DNA of 64,000 bases from Notamacropus eugenii (taxonomy: Eukaryota > Chordata > Mammalia > Diprotodontia > Macropodidae): the NCBI RefSeq assembly GCF_028372415.1, contig NC_092872.1, forward strand, positions 549,751,205 through 549,815,204, read 5' to 3'. Both the position numbers and the translations under genes were made by a program. The notes under the pieces were generated by a model that worked only from the letters and a program-made list of their open reading frames with translations, searched no databases and was not told the DNA's origin. This document shows positions 13,328 through 24,800 of the stretch, piece by piece; positions within the stretch are counted from its first letter, which is position 1, and each line of letters begins with the position of its first letter.

Positions 13328-16300
13328 TAACCCACTCCTTCTTTAGGATTAGATTATTTAGTTTCCAATTGATTTTTGGTTTATCTTTCCATGGCCTTTT
13401 ATTACATATAATTTTTGTTGCATTATGATCTGAAAAGGATGCATTGACTATCTCTGTCTTTCTGCACTGGATTGTGAGGTTTTTATGTCCTAGTACATGG
13501 TCAGTTTTTGTATATGTGCCATGTACTGCTGAAAAAAAGGTATATTCCTTTCTGTTCCCATTCAGTTTTCTCCAGAGATCTATCATATCTACCTTATCCA
13601 GAGTTTTATTTACCTCCTTAATCTCTTTCTTATTTATTTTGAGGCTAGATTTATCAAGTTCAGAGAGGGGGAGGTTGAGGTCCCCCACTAGTATAGTTTT
13701 GCTGTCTATTTCTTCTTTCACCTCACCCAACTTCTCCTCTAAGAATTTGGATGCTATACCACTTGGAGCATACATGCTTAGTAATGGTATTGCTGCATTG
13801 TCTATGGTGCCTTTTAGCAGAATGTAGTTTCCTTATCTCTTTTGATTAGATGTGTTTCTGCTTTTGCTTTGTCTGAGATTAAGACTGCTACCCCGACTTT
13901 TCTTACATCAATTGAAGTACAATATATTCTGCTTCAGCCTTTTCCCTTTACCCTGTGTGTATCCCCCCGTTTCAAATGTGTTTCTTGTAAATAACATATT
14001 GTTGGATTATGGCTTTTAATCCATTTTGCTATCCATTTCTGTTTTATGGGAGAGTTCATTTCATTCACATTCACAGTTACGATTACTATCTGTGTATTTC
14101 CTTCCATCGTCTTTCCTACAATTTGTGCTTTTAGTTCTCCTGTCTCCCTTCCCCTCCTCAAGAGTTTTCACTTTTCACCACCACCTCCTGCAGCCTTCCT
14201 TTCCTTCTTTTAGCCCCCCTCCCTTTTACTCCCCTTTACCCTTACTGCTTCTTCCCTCCCTTTTAGCTTCCCCTCCCCTTTCTTCCCCCTTCCTCTCCTG
14301 CTGCCCATAGAGCTAGTTAGAATTATATACTTAAGTTTATTGTTCCCTCCTTGAACCAAATCAGATGAGAGTACCTCTCAGACAATGCTCATCTCCCTCC
14401 CCTCTTTCTATCTACTATAATTTTGTACTTCTTCCTGTGATGTAAGTTACCATTTTCTGCTTCCTCCTTTTCACACCTCCTGTTACAATCCCTTCACATG
14501 CTTAAATCATATTTTTATCATCACATCATTTACTTTATACCTGTTCCCTCTATGTATATCCCTTTTATATTTCATGATAGATTTACAGTTTTCAAGATTA
14601 ATAGGTATCATATTCCCTTATAGGGAGGTAAACAGTTTGCCCAACTTGGGTATCAAGTTTTGTTTTTCCCCCGTTTACCTTTTTATGCCTCTCTTGAGAC
14701 CTGTGTTTGAAGATCAAATTTTCTATTAAGTTCTGGCGTTTTTGTCAGGAAGGTCTGGAAATCCCTTACTTCGTTGAATGACCATCTCTTTTCCTGAAAT
14801 GTTATGCTGAACTTTTCTGGGTGGTTGATCCTTGGTTGTAGTCCCAGCTCCTTTGCCTTACAGAATATTGGATTCCAATTCCTTCGATCTTTTAATGTAG
14901 AAGCTGCAAGGTCCTGTGTGATCCTGACTGTAACTCCTCGATATTTGAATGGTTTCTTTCTGACTTCCTGTAGTATTTTCTCTTCCACTGGATAGTTCTG
15001 GAATTTGGCAACGATATTTCTTGCGGTTCTGAGTGTGGGGTCCCTTTCGAGAGGTGAACGGTGGATTCTTTCGATGACTATTTTGCCCTCTGGATCAAGC
15101 GCTTCTGGGCAGTTTTCCTTGATGGTTTCTTGGAAGATATTGTCCAGACTCTTTCTTTCATTGTGGCTTTCTGACAGGCCAATAATTCTTAAATTTTCTC
15201 TCCTGGATCTATTTTCCAGGTCAGTTGTTTTTCCAATTAGATATTACATTAGATTACAATTAGGTTACATTTTCTTCTATCTTTTCATTCTTTAGATTTT
15301 GTTTGACTGATTCTTGCTGTCTCATAGAGTCATTAGTTTCTGCTTGCCCAGTTCTAATTTTTATGAAATTGTTTTCTTCAGTTAACTTTTGCATCTCCTT
15401 TTCCATCTGTCCAATTATTCCTTTTAAGGAATTTATTTTCTCCAGTTAGTTTTTGAACTTCCTTTTCCATTTGTCCAATTTTCCCAGTTAGGTTTTGTGT
15501 TTCCTTTTCCATGTGTTCAATTTTCCTTTTTAAAGAGATATTCTCTTCATGGAATTCTTTTTTCATACTTTCAAAATCATTGGCCAGTTTCTCTTCTATT
15601 TCCTTCTTCTGCTGTTCCAGGAGAGCTTTTTGTGCATGTGAGCAGTTCATAGTCACTTCTGAAGTTTCAGATGGAAGTACAGTCTCACTACCGACCTCTT
15701 TGGTATTTGTGTTTTGGTCTTTGTCCCCATAGAAAGATTCTATGGTTTTTTTGCCCTTGTTTTGCTTTTTCTTGCTCATGATGGTGATTGTGTGTTATGG
15801 CTTCTGGTTCTTTCAGTTAGAAGCTGTAGAACTTGATGTTGAGCTGACTGGTGTGAAAAAGCTAAGAGCAGGTGTCTTTTTATCTTTTTGTTTTGTATTT
15901 CCCCGATCAGCCCTGGGGCTTGTTAAGTGTGGGGGAGGGATGGTCTGGTCAAGGGAGAGGCACACCTAGATCCTAGTGCAAGTTTCCACCCCTCCTGGGG
16001 CTCTTATCCTAGCGTTGAGGCTCACTTGGGTCCTAGTGCGAATTACCAACCCTCCTGGGGCTCCTTTTTTAGTGCTGAGGCTCGCCTGGGTCCTAGTGCA
16101 AGTTTCCACTGCCCTGGGGCCCCTCTCCTTCCAGTTCTCCTCTGCCACTGTAGGAGAAATCCTCTTTAGTTATTTTCCTAGCCTCAGGTGTTATAGACTA
16201 TTTTCCCCCTCTGCTGTTCCCACTGATCCAGGATTTTTCTGGGGAAATATTTTATGGTTCTTTCCAGGTCATCAAGTGGGGAGGAGAGAGCATTTACTGC

Positions 16301-16733
16301 TCACTCCACCATCCTGACTCCTGGAAGTTAAAGTAGGTGACTTACAGTTGTTTAATCTGTGGGCTGAAAGTCTCAGGAGCTGCTGTGACTGATATCTGGG
16401 GCTTAGCGGCTGTTACTCACTCAGCTCTGCTGGTCTCTTGCCCTGGGCTGCCACTCCGCCATTCTGCCTGCTGCTGCCTCAGGTCTCCCCAGGGCCCTCC
16501 CGGGCTGCACTGGATGCAATGTACTGCACCCTGTGGGTTCACCCCCTTGGAACAGATCCTTCCTGTCAACCTTCCAGTCTGTCCTGGGATGTGAACCTGC
16601 CACAGTCTGTCTCCTATTGGATTCTACACCTCAAAAGTTTGGTCAGATTCTCTCCTTAGAGGTATCTGAAGGAGTTTGTTTAAGAGCTTAGGTGAGTCCT
16701 TCCTCTCACTCTGCCATCTTGGCTCCGCCGCCC
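13328..16733 (-). mobile_element. L1 with intact 5' end, 3'-truncated in ORF2
   Basis: Antisense L1. Its 5' end at 16733 is the usual full-length start (GGGCGGCGGAGCCAAGATGG on the minus strand), followed by about 950 nt of 5' UTR. ORF1 starts at 15779 (MSKKKQNKGKKTIESF, coiled coil) and continues frameshifted to 14683. ORF2 endonuclease pieces are at 14161-13934 and 13775-13328 (SKTILVGDLNLPLSELDKSS). It stops at the residues KKEWVKQ inside the endonuclease/RT linker region. No RT, no 3' UTR and no poly-T follow, yet 19-bp target duplications flank it. Confidence 0.9.
15971..16140 (-). repeat. 60-bp tandem repeats in L1 5' UTR
   Basis: The phrase 'tcctagtgc(a/g)a' starts at 15971, 16031 and 16091, exactly 60 bp apart. 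It is followed each time by related 'ccctcctggggctc' and 'gttgaggctc' blocks. That gives nearly three monomers within the L1 promoter region, which also explains the repetitive open frame seen there. Confidence 0.85.
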
Positions 16734-16752
16734 TGCTGTCAAGATTCTTGTT
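16734..16752. repeat. Target-site duplication, right copy (L1 in RTE)
   Basis: 'tgctgtcaagattcttgtt'; partner of 13309-13327. Confidence 0.85.
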
Positions 16753-18206
16753 AGAGTCCTTAATAGGCTGATCCTTCCTGGAAGATGGTCATATATCTGA
16801 GGGCCAGTGTGGCTTCAGAAAGGGCCAAGGAACAATCGATATGGTGTCTGCTGCCCAACAACTCCAGGAGAAATGCCAGGAGCAGAACAGAGGTCTGTAC
16901 AAGGCCTTTGACACTGTTAGTCATGAGGGCTTATGGAAAATTATGTCAAATTTTGGTTGCCCGGAGAAGTTCATCAGCATTGTACGTCAGTTTCATGATG
17001 GCATGTTTTGCCTGGGTTCTGGATAGTGGATGATGCTCTTGTCCCTTCCCAGTCACCAGTGGAGTGAAACAGGACTGTGTGCTCTTTCCCATGCTTTTTA
17101 GCATGTTTTCAGCTATGTTGTCAAATGCTTTTAATGAGGATGAACAAAGCGTCAAAGTCAACTACTATACTGATGGTAAGTTCTTCAGTTTGAAAGGGCC
17201 ACAAGCCAAGATCAAAGTGGAGGGAGTGTTGGTGCATGATTTTCTGTTTGCAGATGATTGTGCACTCAATGCAGCCTCTGAAGCTGAGATGCAGCAAAGT
17301 ATGGATTAAGAAATACACAGGTGCTCCATCAGCCACCACCACCATCCATATATGGAATCATTGGTTATAACAAATGGAGAAGTTTTGAATGCTGTGGATA
17401 AGTTCACTTAACTTTGGTAGTATACTTTCCAGGAATGTACACATTGACAATGAGGTTGATGCACGCATTGCCAGAGCTAGGTCAGTGTTTGGGAGGCTCT
17501 GAAGAAAAGTTTGGGAGAGAAGAGGTATTAGACTGACTACCAAACTGAAGGTCTACAAAGCCGTTGTGCTGACCTCGTTATGTGCCTGTGAAACGTGGAC
17601 AGTCTACAAGCGCCATGCCAGGAAACTGAATCACTTCCCTTTGAATTATTTCAGGGAGATTCTAAAGATCACCTGGCAGGATAAGGTACCAGACACTGAC
17701 ATCCTTGCTTGAACTAAACTGCCAAGCCTTTAAGCTATGCTTCAGAGAGTACAACTCTGATGGGCTGAGCACGTTGTTCGAATGCAAAAAATACACTTGC
17801 CAAAAAGACTATTTTATGGAGAACTCACATGGGGCAGGCAATCACATGGTGGTCAGAAGAAGCAATACAAGGATACTCTTAAAATCTCTCTCAGGAACTT
17901 TGGATTTGATTGTGGGACATGGGAGACACTGGCACAGGACTGCTTACCATGGCATGCCTACATCAGAAAAGGTGCTGTGCTCTATGAGCAAAGAATAATT
18001 GAAACAGCACAAAGGAAACATAGGATGTGCAAATTTGGAGTATCCACCCCAAATATTTACATGGTCTATCTGTGCCCAACCTGTGGTAGAGCATTCTGAG
18101 CTTGTATTGTTCTGATCAGCCACAGTTGTTGTACACACTGAAACTTCACTTTATCGTGGTGATGTCATTTTGATCCTCTTCAAGAACAAAGGACAACAAC
18201 CAACCA
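16734..18206 (+). mobile_element. RTE (BovB-like) LINE, 3' part
   Basis: Resumes the RTE at 'aagattcttgttagagtcc'. RT pieces read RGLYKAFDTVSHEGLWKIMS (16885-16950), IVRQFHDGMFC, VKQDCVLFPMLFSMFSA and FADDCALNAASEAEM (the catalytic FADD box, near 17240-17295). The 3' end carries the RTE-type tail near 18150-18206, ending in an 'acaacaaccaacc' run. Frames are broken throughout. Confidence 0.8.
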
Positions 18207-18490
18207 CTATGTACCAGGCACTTTGTAAGCCCTGGGGATACAAAGAAACACAAAACAAAACAGCCCCTGCTCTCTAGTAGCTTACAGTCTAATGGAGGAG
18301 ACAACATTGCAAACAACTACGTATAAACAAGATGTATTTAGGATAAATTGGGGGTAATCAAAAAGGGAGGATATGAAAGTTAAGATTAGGAAGACTGGAA
18401 AATTCTTCTTGGAGAAGATGGAATTTTAGCTGAGATTTGAAGGAAACTGAGACAACTAGGTGGCAGAAAGGAGGAAAATGTTCCAAGAAT
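18207..18490 (+). repeat. CR1/L3-like dispersed repeat fragment
   Basis: 'ctatgtaccaggcactttg', 'ctggggatacaaagaaac', 'ggaggagacaacattgc' in family order. Confidence 0.65.
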
Positions 18491-18719
18491 GGGGGAGAAC
18501 CAGTGAAAACACCTATTTGGCCCTTGGGCTGTAAATGGCCCATAGGCATCCCAGAAGATTTCCAGTGACCCACAAAAAATGCAGAGGATGTTTTTTCCTC
18601 TACATTTTTTGTGGGTGGAAGTCCAAAGGTTGGGCAGGTCTGTGTTAATTGGTTTCCCAGCCTGATTATGATTGCAAGCAAAATGGGATCTTTTGCTGTT
18701 TTTGTTTTAATATAATCAA

Positions 18720-19330
18720 ATGCCTCTGATTGAATCTTGCCTTAATCAACCAAGAGTCTTTATTAGGAGTAAAGTACAGAAACAAGAGTTTCTTTAACTA
18801 GAAACAAGTATATATATTTATATTGTTAATGTGATTAAAGATCTTACTTACCCATTAATGGGTGTGCCCATTAAAGGGAGTTTGATTAGGGAAGATTGGT
18901 AGGAAGGCCCACACCTTTTGTTCATGGGGCACTGGTTCTCAAGGGTTGGGATGCCCTCTGGCTCTAAAAAAGGTATAAATACTCTGAGGGTGAGCTTTTA
19001 CTTTGGGGCTTACTGACTGGAAGTCTTTCTTTGGCCAGACTGGACTCTGGGAAACTGCTAAGGAACCCCCAGTCCCCTGGAAAACCCAGATGTTGGTGCT
19101 TCCATCTTTGTTTTCTATGTTTGTATGTTAATGATCAGATATAGGAAAGCATGTCTGTTGATTTTTGATTTCTCTGAAGTTCAGAGTTCTGACTCTTTCC
19201 CCTGAAGTAACTGAATGATACATGTGCTTGATTAAAGTGATTGTTAATCCCTCAAAAGTTGCCTTTCCTTTTAGAGAAGCAAATCAAAGGACCTGTGATA
19301 GCAAGCCCCCTTGTGTTTGTCAGGTGCTTA
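18720..19330 (+). mobile_element. Probable solo LTR of an endogenous retrovirus
   Basis: LTR-like organisation without coding sequence: a TATA box 'ggtataaatac' at about 18970, about 260 bp of R/U5-like sequence and an 'attaaa' poly(A)-type signal near 19233. No flanking duplication was identified and the ends are approximate. No retroviral gene is present. Confidence 0.4.
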
Positions 19331-19359
19331 CTGATACACTGAGGTCTCTCCTCTGTCTA

Positions 19360-19560
19360 ATCTTTCTTGAACTGAGCTAACAAGGTGATATTCCTAAAGA
19401 TCACCACATCATTTTACTTAAAAGCTCTTGTGGCTCCCTGTGACCTTTAGGATAAAATAAAAACTCCTCTTTCTCCTTTAAAACCCTCTACATTTTGCAT
19501 TTAGCCTACATCCAAGCAGATTATATTTCTAGTGCAGTACCTAGTATATAGATACTCAGG
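19360..19560 (+). repeat. L2 LINE fragment
   Basis: Contains 'tgtggctccctgtgacctttaggataaaat' split over 19429-19456, a typical L2 body motif, followed by the 'aaaccctctaca' block. Confidence 0.6.
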
Positions 19561-21401
19561 TATTACACAAATATACAAATGATGTGGAATCCTTATGAAA
19601 CTCCAGGCCCTTTCACCTTAGCACCTACAAATATTTTACTTCCCCTCTTATGTGAAAAGTGCTGTGCTAAGCAGTGGAGGAGATAAAAATATTAAATTAG
19701 AAACAGTTCCTGCCTTCATGGACCTTGTAGTGTGGTATGGTGGTACAATACACAACAAATGACCATAGTATTGTTGTTATTTGGCAAAAGTTTAAATGTG
19801 TGTACTGCATCTGCACACAATTTTGATCCAATGTAATCACCTGTATCCATTAATGAATATTTGTTCTATCTGCATTCCAGCTTTGTCAATTGCCCTTTCT
19901 TTCCATGGGAATAGATCTCTTTACAAACATGTTCTTTTTTAACATGTTCCACTATTCCCAGTCTCCCATTTCTGTGGGGTTTTTTTTTTTGTTTTATTTT
20001 AATTTCTTTTTAAGTAATTTTTCTTTGATTATAAAGACTTAGAACTTAGTTGAAATCAGGAACCATAATGCAGGCCAAAACAGCAATATTCCCTTCAGAC
20101 CATTTGGAATGAAAATTGCTAATATTTATTTTAATTACATATTTTATTTCTGTACAGTTTCAGCCACAGTGAGTATAAGAATGTGGATTTGTCCTGACTA
20201 GTTAGAACTTCATGAAATGAAATCAGCTTTAGCTACAAGATAAACTCATATGTCTCGAGGCCTATTTTCTCATGAGGAAAAGTATTTCTCTACTACAGGT
20301 GAGTAGTCAAAATGTTTACCTAGGTAATCTTCATTTTGATGGATGGGTGTTGAAGAATGTATTATTATTGTGTGCTCTGTGCCTACTTAGTAGCATTTTT
20401 AGAAGGGGATCACAAACATTTCATGAATATCATTTCTTTCATCCTGCTGTCATTTTGTTGAGGTAGGGGGGAGAAACCAGTTATTGTTGACCAGTATTTT
20501 ATGCCTGGAGAAACTTAAAGACAGAACAGCTTGTGAAAGACCATTTGATAAAATAAATAGGACCTTAAAGTTGCTAAGACTCTTTCAGTTCACTGTTCAT
20601 AGGGATTTTTAGGAGAAGACAAATGTTAGGATTTGTTTCTAAAACTAATTTTATGATTAAATTTTATTCTTCAGCTAAATATCAGTAAAGAGAATTTTCT
20701 TTCTTTGAGTGAAACTTTTCTGAATCTCCCTTTGATCCCTGAAGAACTTTGTGATCTTTCTTCCAGTAAATGGATTACACAGGATAGGGACCTTTGAGAC
20801 CCTTTAGGAGAAAGATTATTTTGTCTTAGTTGAATAGAACCCTTTATCTACCTCCATCCCTACAAAAACAATAGGGATTCTGACTTCTTTTCATATTTTT
20901 GAGGTGGCAGTTATGATCTCCTTGATACTATACCAGAAGTAGTGAGTGTAGGATAAATATTGTTCTTTGACTGTAAGAGATTTTTAGGTGGTATGAGGTT
21001 TCCTAACTGACCACCTCTTATTCAGTCCCCTACCGTTTATCCCTTATCAAAAGTAATTTCTTCAAAATAACTGATTATATACTCAGGCAACCAGAAACCC
21101 TCCCTGCGAAGCAAGGGAACCTTAGATGTGTGTAAAATTACATTTTGTTCCATGATTCTATAGCAAGCAGATTGACTTGCTCCCCTTTTTTTATGAATTC
21201 AAATATAAATGCAACTTATTAAGTACCATGAGCTCTTTTTAGCCAGAAAAAAATAATATATCATTGACCTAGAATTTCTCTATTTTAGGCAAATAAGATC
21301 CCTTCACTCAGGGAGTTGAGTCAAGTTAGATTGGTTAGTTAGCTTTCCTTTAAAAAGTAGAATAGCTTCTAAGTTGTATGGGAAAGGGTAAATGTTTAGG
21401 T
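19561..21401. other. ITGB1BP1 intron 1, little recognisable
   Basis: Mostly unique AT-rich intron. A weak L3-like block is at 19650-19730. No exon is supported. Confidence 0.4.
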
Positions 21402-21602
21402 CAGGGGTGGGAAACTTCAGTCTCAAGGCCACATATGATCTTCTAGGCCCTTGGGTATGGCCTTCTGACTGAGTACAGTCAGAAGTACAGTCCCCTTTTA
21501 TTAAGGGGATTTGTTCTGTAAAGTTTGGATTCAGTCAAAAGGCCTCACTTGAGGACCTAAAGGGCCACATGTGGCCTCAAGGCTGCAGGTTCCCCCCTCC
21601 TG
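21402..21602. mobile_element. Palindromic hAT-type MITE
   Basis: 201-bp element with CAG...CTG ends and long terminal inverted repeats ('ggtggg(a)aac' to 'gttccccc', with internal 'aggccacat' paired to 'atgtggcct'). The 8-bp flanks 'gtttaggt' and 'gtttagag' agree at 6 of 8 positions, the duplication length of hAT transposons. A sibling copy is at 43842-44041. Confidence 0.8.
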
Positions 21603-21779
21603 GTTTAGAGCTTTGAATTCCAAGTGAAAAGAATTAGTCACAGATGCCAGAAAAAAATTGTTTTATTTTCCATACATACACATGTTTGATTTACGTTCAT
21701 GAGTAAACATTTTTGGAAAAGAGGTTTAAATAAGCCACTTTTTCATTGATTTGGTTGTAACCAATTTTTGTTCTTCCAG

Positions 21780-21881
21780 GGGAGGTTATGGATCCAACTA
21801 TGGTGAAAAATGTTTCGAAAAGGCAAAAAGCGACACAGTAGTAGCAGTTCCCAAAGTAGTGAAATCAGTACTAAGAGCAAG
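21780..21881 (+). CDS. ITGB1BP1: ITGB1BP1 exon 2, first coding exon (CDS from 21810)
   Basis: Acceptor 'tgttcttccag' ends at 21779 and donor GTAAGG starts at 21882. The first 30 nt are 5' UTR. Coding from ATG 21810 gives 24 residues, [20 protein letters not shown] and on to TKSK. Two ATGs upstream of the start (21788, 21800) share another frame. Confidence 0.95.
21788..21841 (+). promoter_or_regulatory. Upstream ORF overlapping the ITGB1BP1 start
   Basis: An 18-codon frame (including stop) opens at ATG 21788, contains a second in-frame ATG at 21800 and stops at TAG 21839-21841, beyond the ITGB1BP1 ATG at 21810. Both upstream ATGs have a purine at -3 and G at +4, whereas the true start has A at -3 and T at +4. 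This arrangement could lower translation of the main frame. Confidence 0.5.
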
Positions 21882-24800
21882 GTAAGGGGGGTGGAGTTTA
21901 GAACTGAGTCACCAGGCAGTCAGTTAATTTTTTGTATTTACAACAAATAATCCACATAGAATATTTATCATAGGCTCATTGCATGATATTTATTAAATGG
22001 TGTGAACATTTAATTTTATAATTTCAAGTACTGGATCTAAGTCCACTTTGGATGATGTTCAATTTTGAATTTTCTCAAGTCATCGAAGCAATTAAAATAC
22101 ATCAGCTACAGTCCTTTGCAATGAGAGCTGAGAATTTTCAGATTCTCCCTCTTGGGATCACTTCACCTCTCAGTGCACCTGGCCCCTTTCTCAGATGCTA
22201 AGTTGTAGAACTATTGTCATTCTGCATCTGTGATGAGAGTTTCCAAATACTACCCATACAGCTGTGGGAGCTCCCCTCAATGTGATGAACTTACAGGTTT
22301 GAATGCCCCCCAGATGAGAGGGGTTTTACACATAGTGTTCTAGGAGTTTTAGAGTTTTGAATAATTCTGTTTATTTGAGTGGGAAATTAATAAATAGTCC
22401 AGAATGCATGATATAGGATCATAGAGTTAGAAGGGAACTTAGAAGCCCCTTCATTCTGCAGATGAGGAAATTGAAACCTAGCAAGGTTAAGGAAGTTGTA
22501 TACACAGCTGACAGAGCTTAGATATTTGTCAGTGTGCAGGTAAAGTTCACATGTACAGATATATTATCTCTCATTTTCACAGATGATGTAGGAAGGTAAA
22601 TGAATAATTCTGCTAGGCAGAATGGTGATATAGAGGAAGGATTGCTTTATTTGGAGCTAGAGAACCTGGCTACAAGTCTTAACTTTGCCAGTTGTTACAA
22701 GTATGACCTTGGGCAAACTCTTTTGTTTCTGTGGGACTCTGATTTCCTCATCTGTGAAATGAGGTGCCTGGAGTAGGTGACCTCTGTGGTCCTTTCCAGG
22801 TTTGGACCTATGATTTTGTTTTATAAGATCTAATTGATGCAAATGAGAACCTCTAATCCTGAACAAACCATTTCATTTTCTTATTCACAGTTTATGGAGA
22901 CTGATTTAACAACTCAGCAAACCCTTATGGCTCAGCATTGAATTTAAGAGATACATAAAGATGAATAGACATGGACCCTGTTCTGATGGACCTTACAGTT
23001 TAAGTAGGAGTATAAAACTTATCAGTCTTTTTGATTGGCAGAATTTTTAAAGTAAAGTGATGAGGCTGATAGTAAATTTTGTCATTGCAGGGATTCTTAG
23101 TTTCAGGAAGGCATTCTGAGATATGTGGACTTAGTGGTAGAGAAATTTCCACCATCTTATTTTTGTCTGCTGATGTTCTACCTGGCCTACTTTCTGCATG
23201 AAACCTTTCTTGATTTCCCCTCTTGCCCTGCCCTCCTCCTGTCCTTCCAGCCAGAATTATTTAACTTCTGGATTCCAAAATATAAAAATCCTCTTTCTGA
23301 AAGCACAGAAAAGTCTGGACTAGAATATACCTTACATTCTAGTCCCCATATTGTAGGGTTGCTGTTTGTCCTTCCTTCTTGAAGAAGAGAAGTGATGCTG
23401 TGACATGCAAGTGAGTCAGACTTAAGTTGATAGGACATAGATAATACAGATTATCCTCAGAATTAATTGTTGGCCCTACCTGCCCTCTTACTTTCCCTGT
23501 TAAGACTTAGAAGTTAGACTTATATCTGCAATGAACTTCCTGTGAACATGAGGACTTCTTTGTGTGTTGCGTTTCCCCATTAGAATGTTAGCTCCTTGAG
23601 GGCAGGGATTGTCTCATTTTAAAATCTGTATTCCTAGCATTTAGCACAGTCCTTGGTGTATAATAACTACCATTATTATTTTGCCATACCAAGAAAGAAA
23701 TGGGGCTTGTTAGGCTTTGAGTGATTTGCAGAATTTAAGTAGATTAAGGGGAGAAAGGATAAGTACAGGTCCAGAGTTCGATCAACCAAGTAGTTAAATA
23801 AAAGTAATAAGTGCTTCCTGTGTCCCAGACATCGTGTTAATACTCAACAATGGTATTTTGCTGGAGAAATAAGAGGACTACTCTTACCAGAACCAAAGAA
23901 TTGTAGAATGTATTAACATCAGCATTAGCTGGTGGCAACCTCAGAGGTCATCTTATTTTTTCCCTTTTATAAAGGAAGAAACTAAATTCAGGGAAAGGAA
24001 GTGATATAAGAATAGCTTTAGATTTGGAATAGCTCTGATTAGATCAGAAGAACTAAACTCAACTTCTGGTTCTGCCAGCGAACACCTTCGTATGCTTCAG
24101 CCAAGTTAGGTTGCATATGGGCTTCAGTTTCCACATCTGTAAAATGAGGGAGTTGGACTAATATGACCTCAAAAATCTCTTCCATTTGTAACAGTCTACA
24201 GTTCTTTGCTTCTAGTCGGGGTGGTCTCATTTTCTGACATTCTATTTTTCTGACTTGCATAGAGTTATGCAACTGATTTATAGCAGAACAGATACTAGAT
24301 CCCTAATTCCTAGCATAGTATCTTTAAAGCCTTTTCTGCTTTGAACATGAATAAATTGCTAGAGAAGAAACAGAAATGTCTACCTCTGTTAAACTTGAGA
24401 GCTTAGTAGAATTTCCTGCTTTCCCTTTCACTGTTTTCATTTAAAGTTGAATATTAAGGCAGAAAATAAAGTTTTGAGAACAGTCTGTGATGGCTAGCAT
24501 TTCCTTTAGTGTCTTGTACATATTGAATTTTATGTAACGAGAAAATTACCCTATATTGTCTGCATTTTTCATCTGGTATAAAGTACTTTGATCAGGAAGC
24601 TCTTTGGTATAAACAAAAACCCTCAAAATTTAGAATGACTGTTTTCAAGACTTCAGGGCAATTCAGCAGCTTTTTGGTAAGCATCTCTCAAGTACAGAAC
24701 GCTGTGCCAGAGTTGTGTTGGAACTCCAACACGACTATATAGGTGCCTGCCCTGAGAGATAAAACATGTCTACAAATAATTATAATTCAGGGAAGCAAAA

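Noticed and set aside
15971..16140. CRISPR-like spaced repeats
   Set aside because: The repeats are contiguous 60-bp monomers inside an L1 in a mammalian genome, not short repeats separated by spacers.
15927..16317. Repetitive Ser/Pro/Trp-rich open frames
   Set aside because: Explained by the 60-bp non-coding monomers of the L1 5' UTR.
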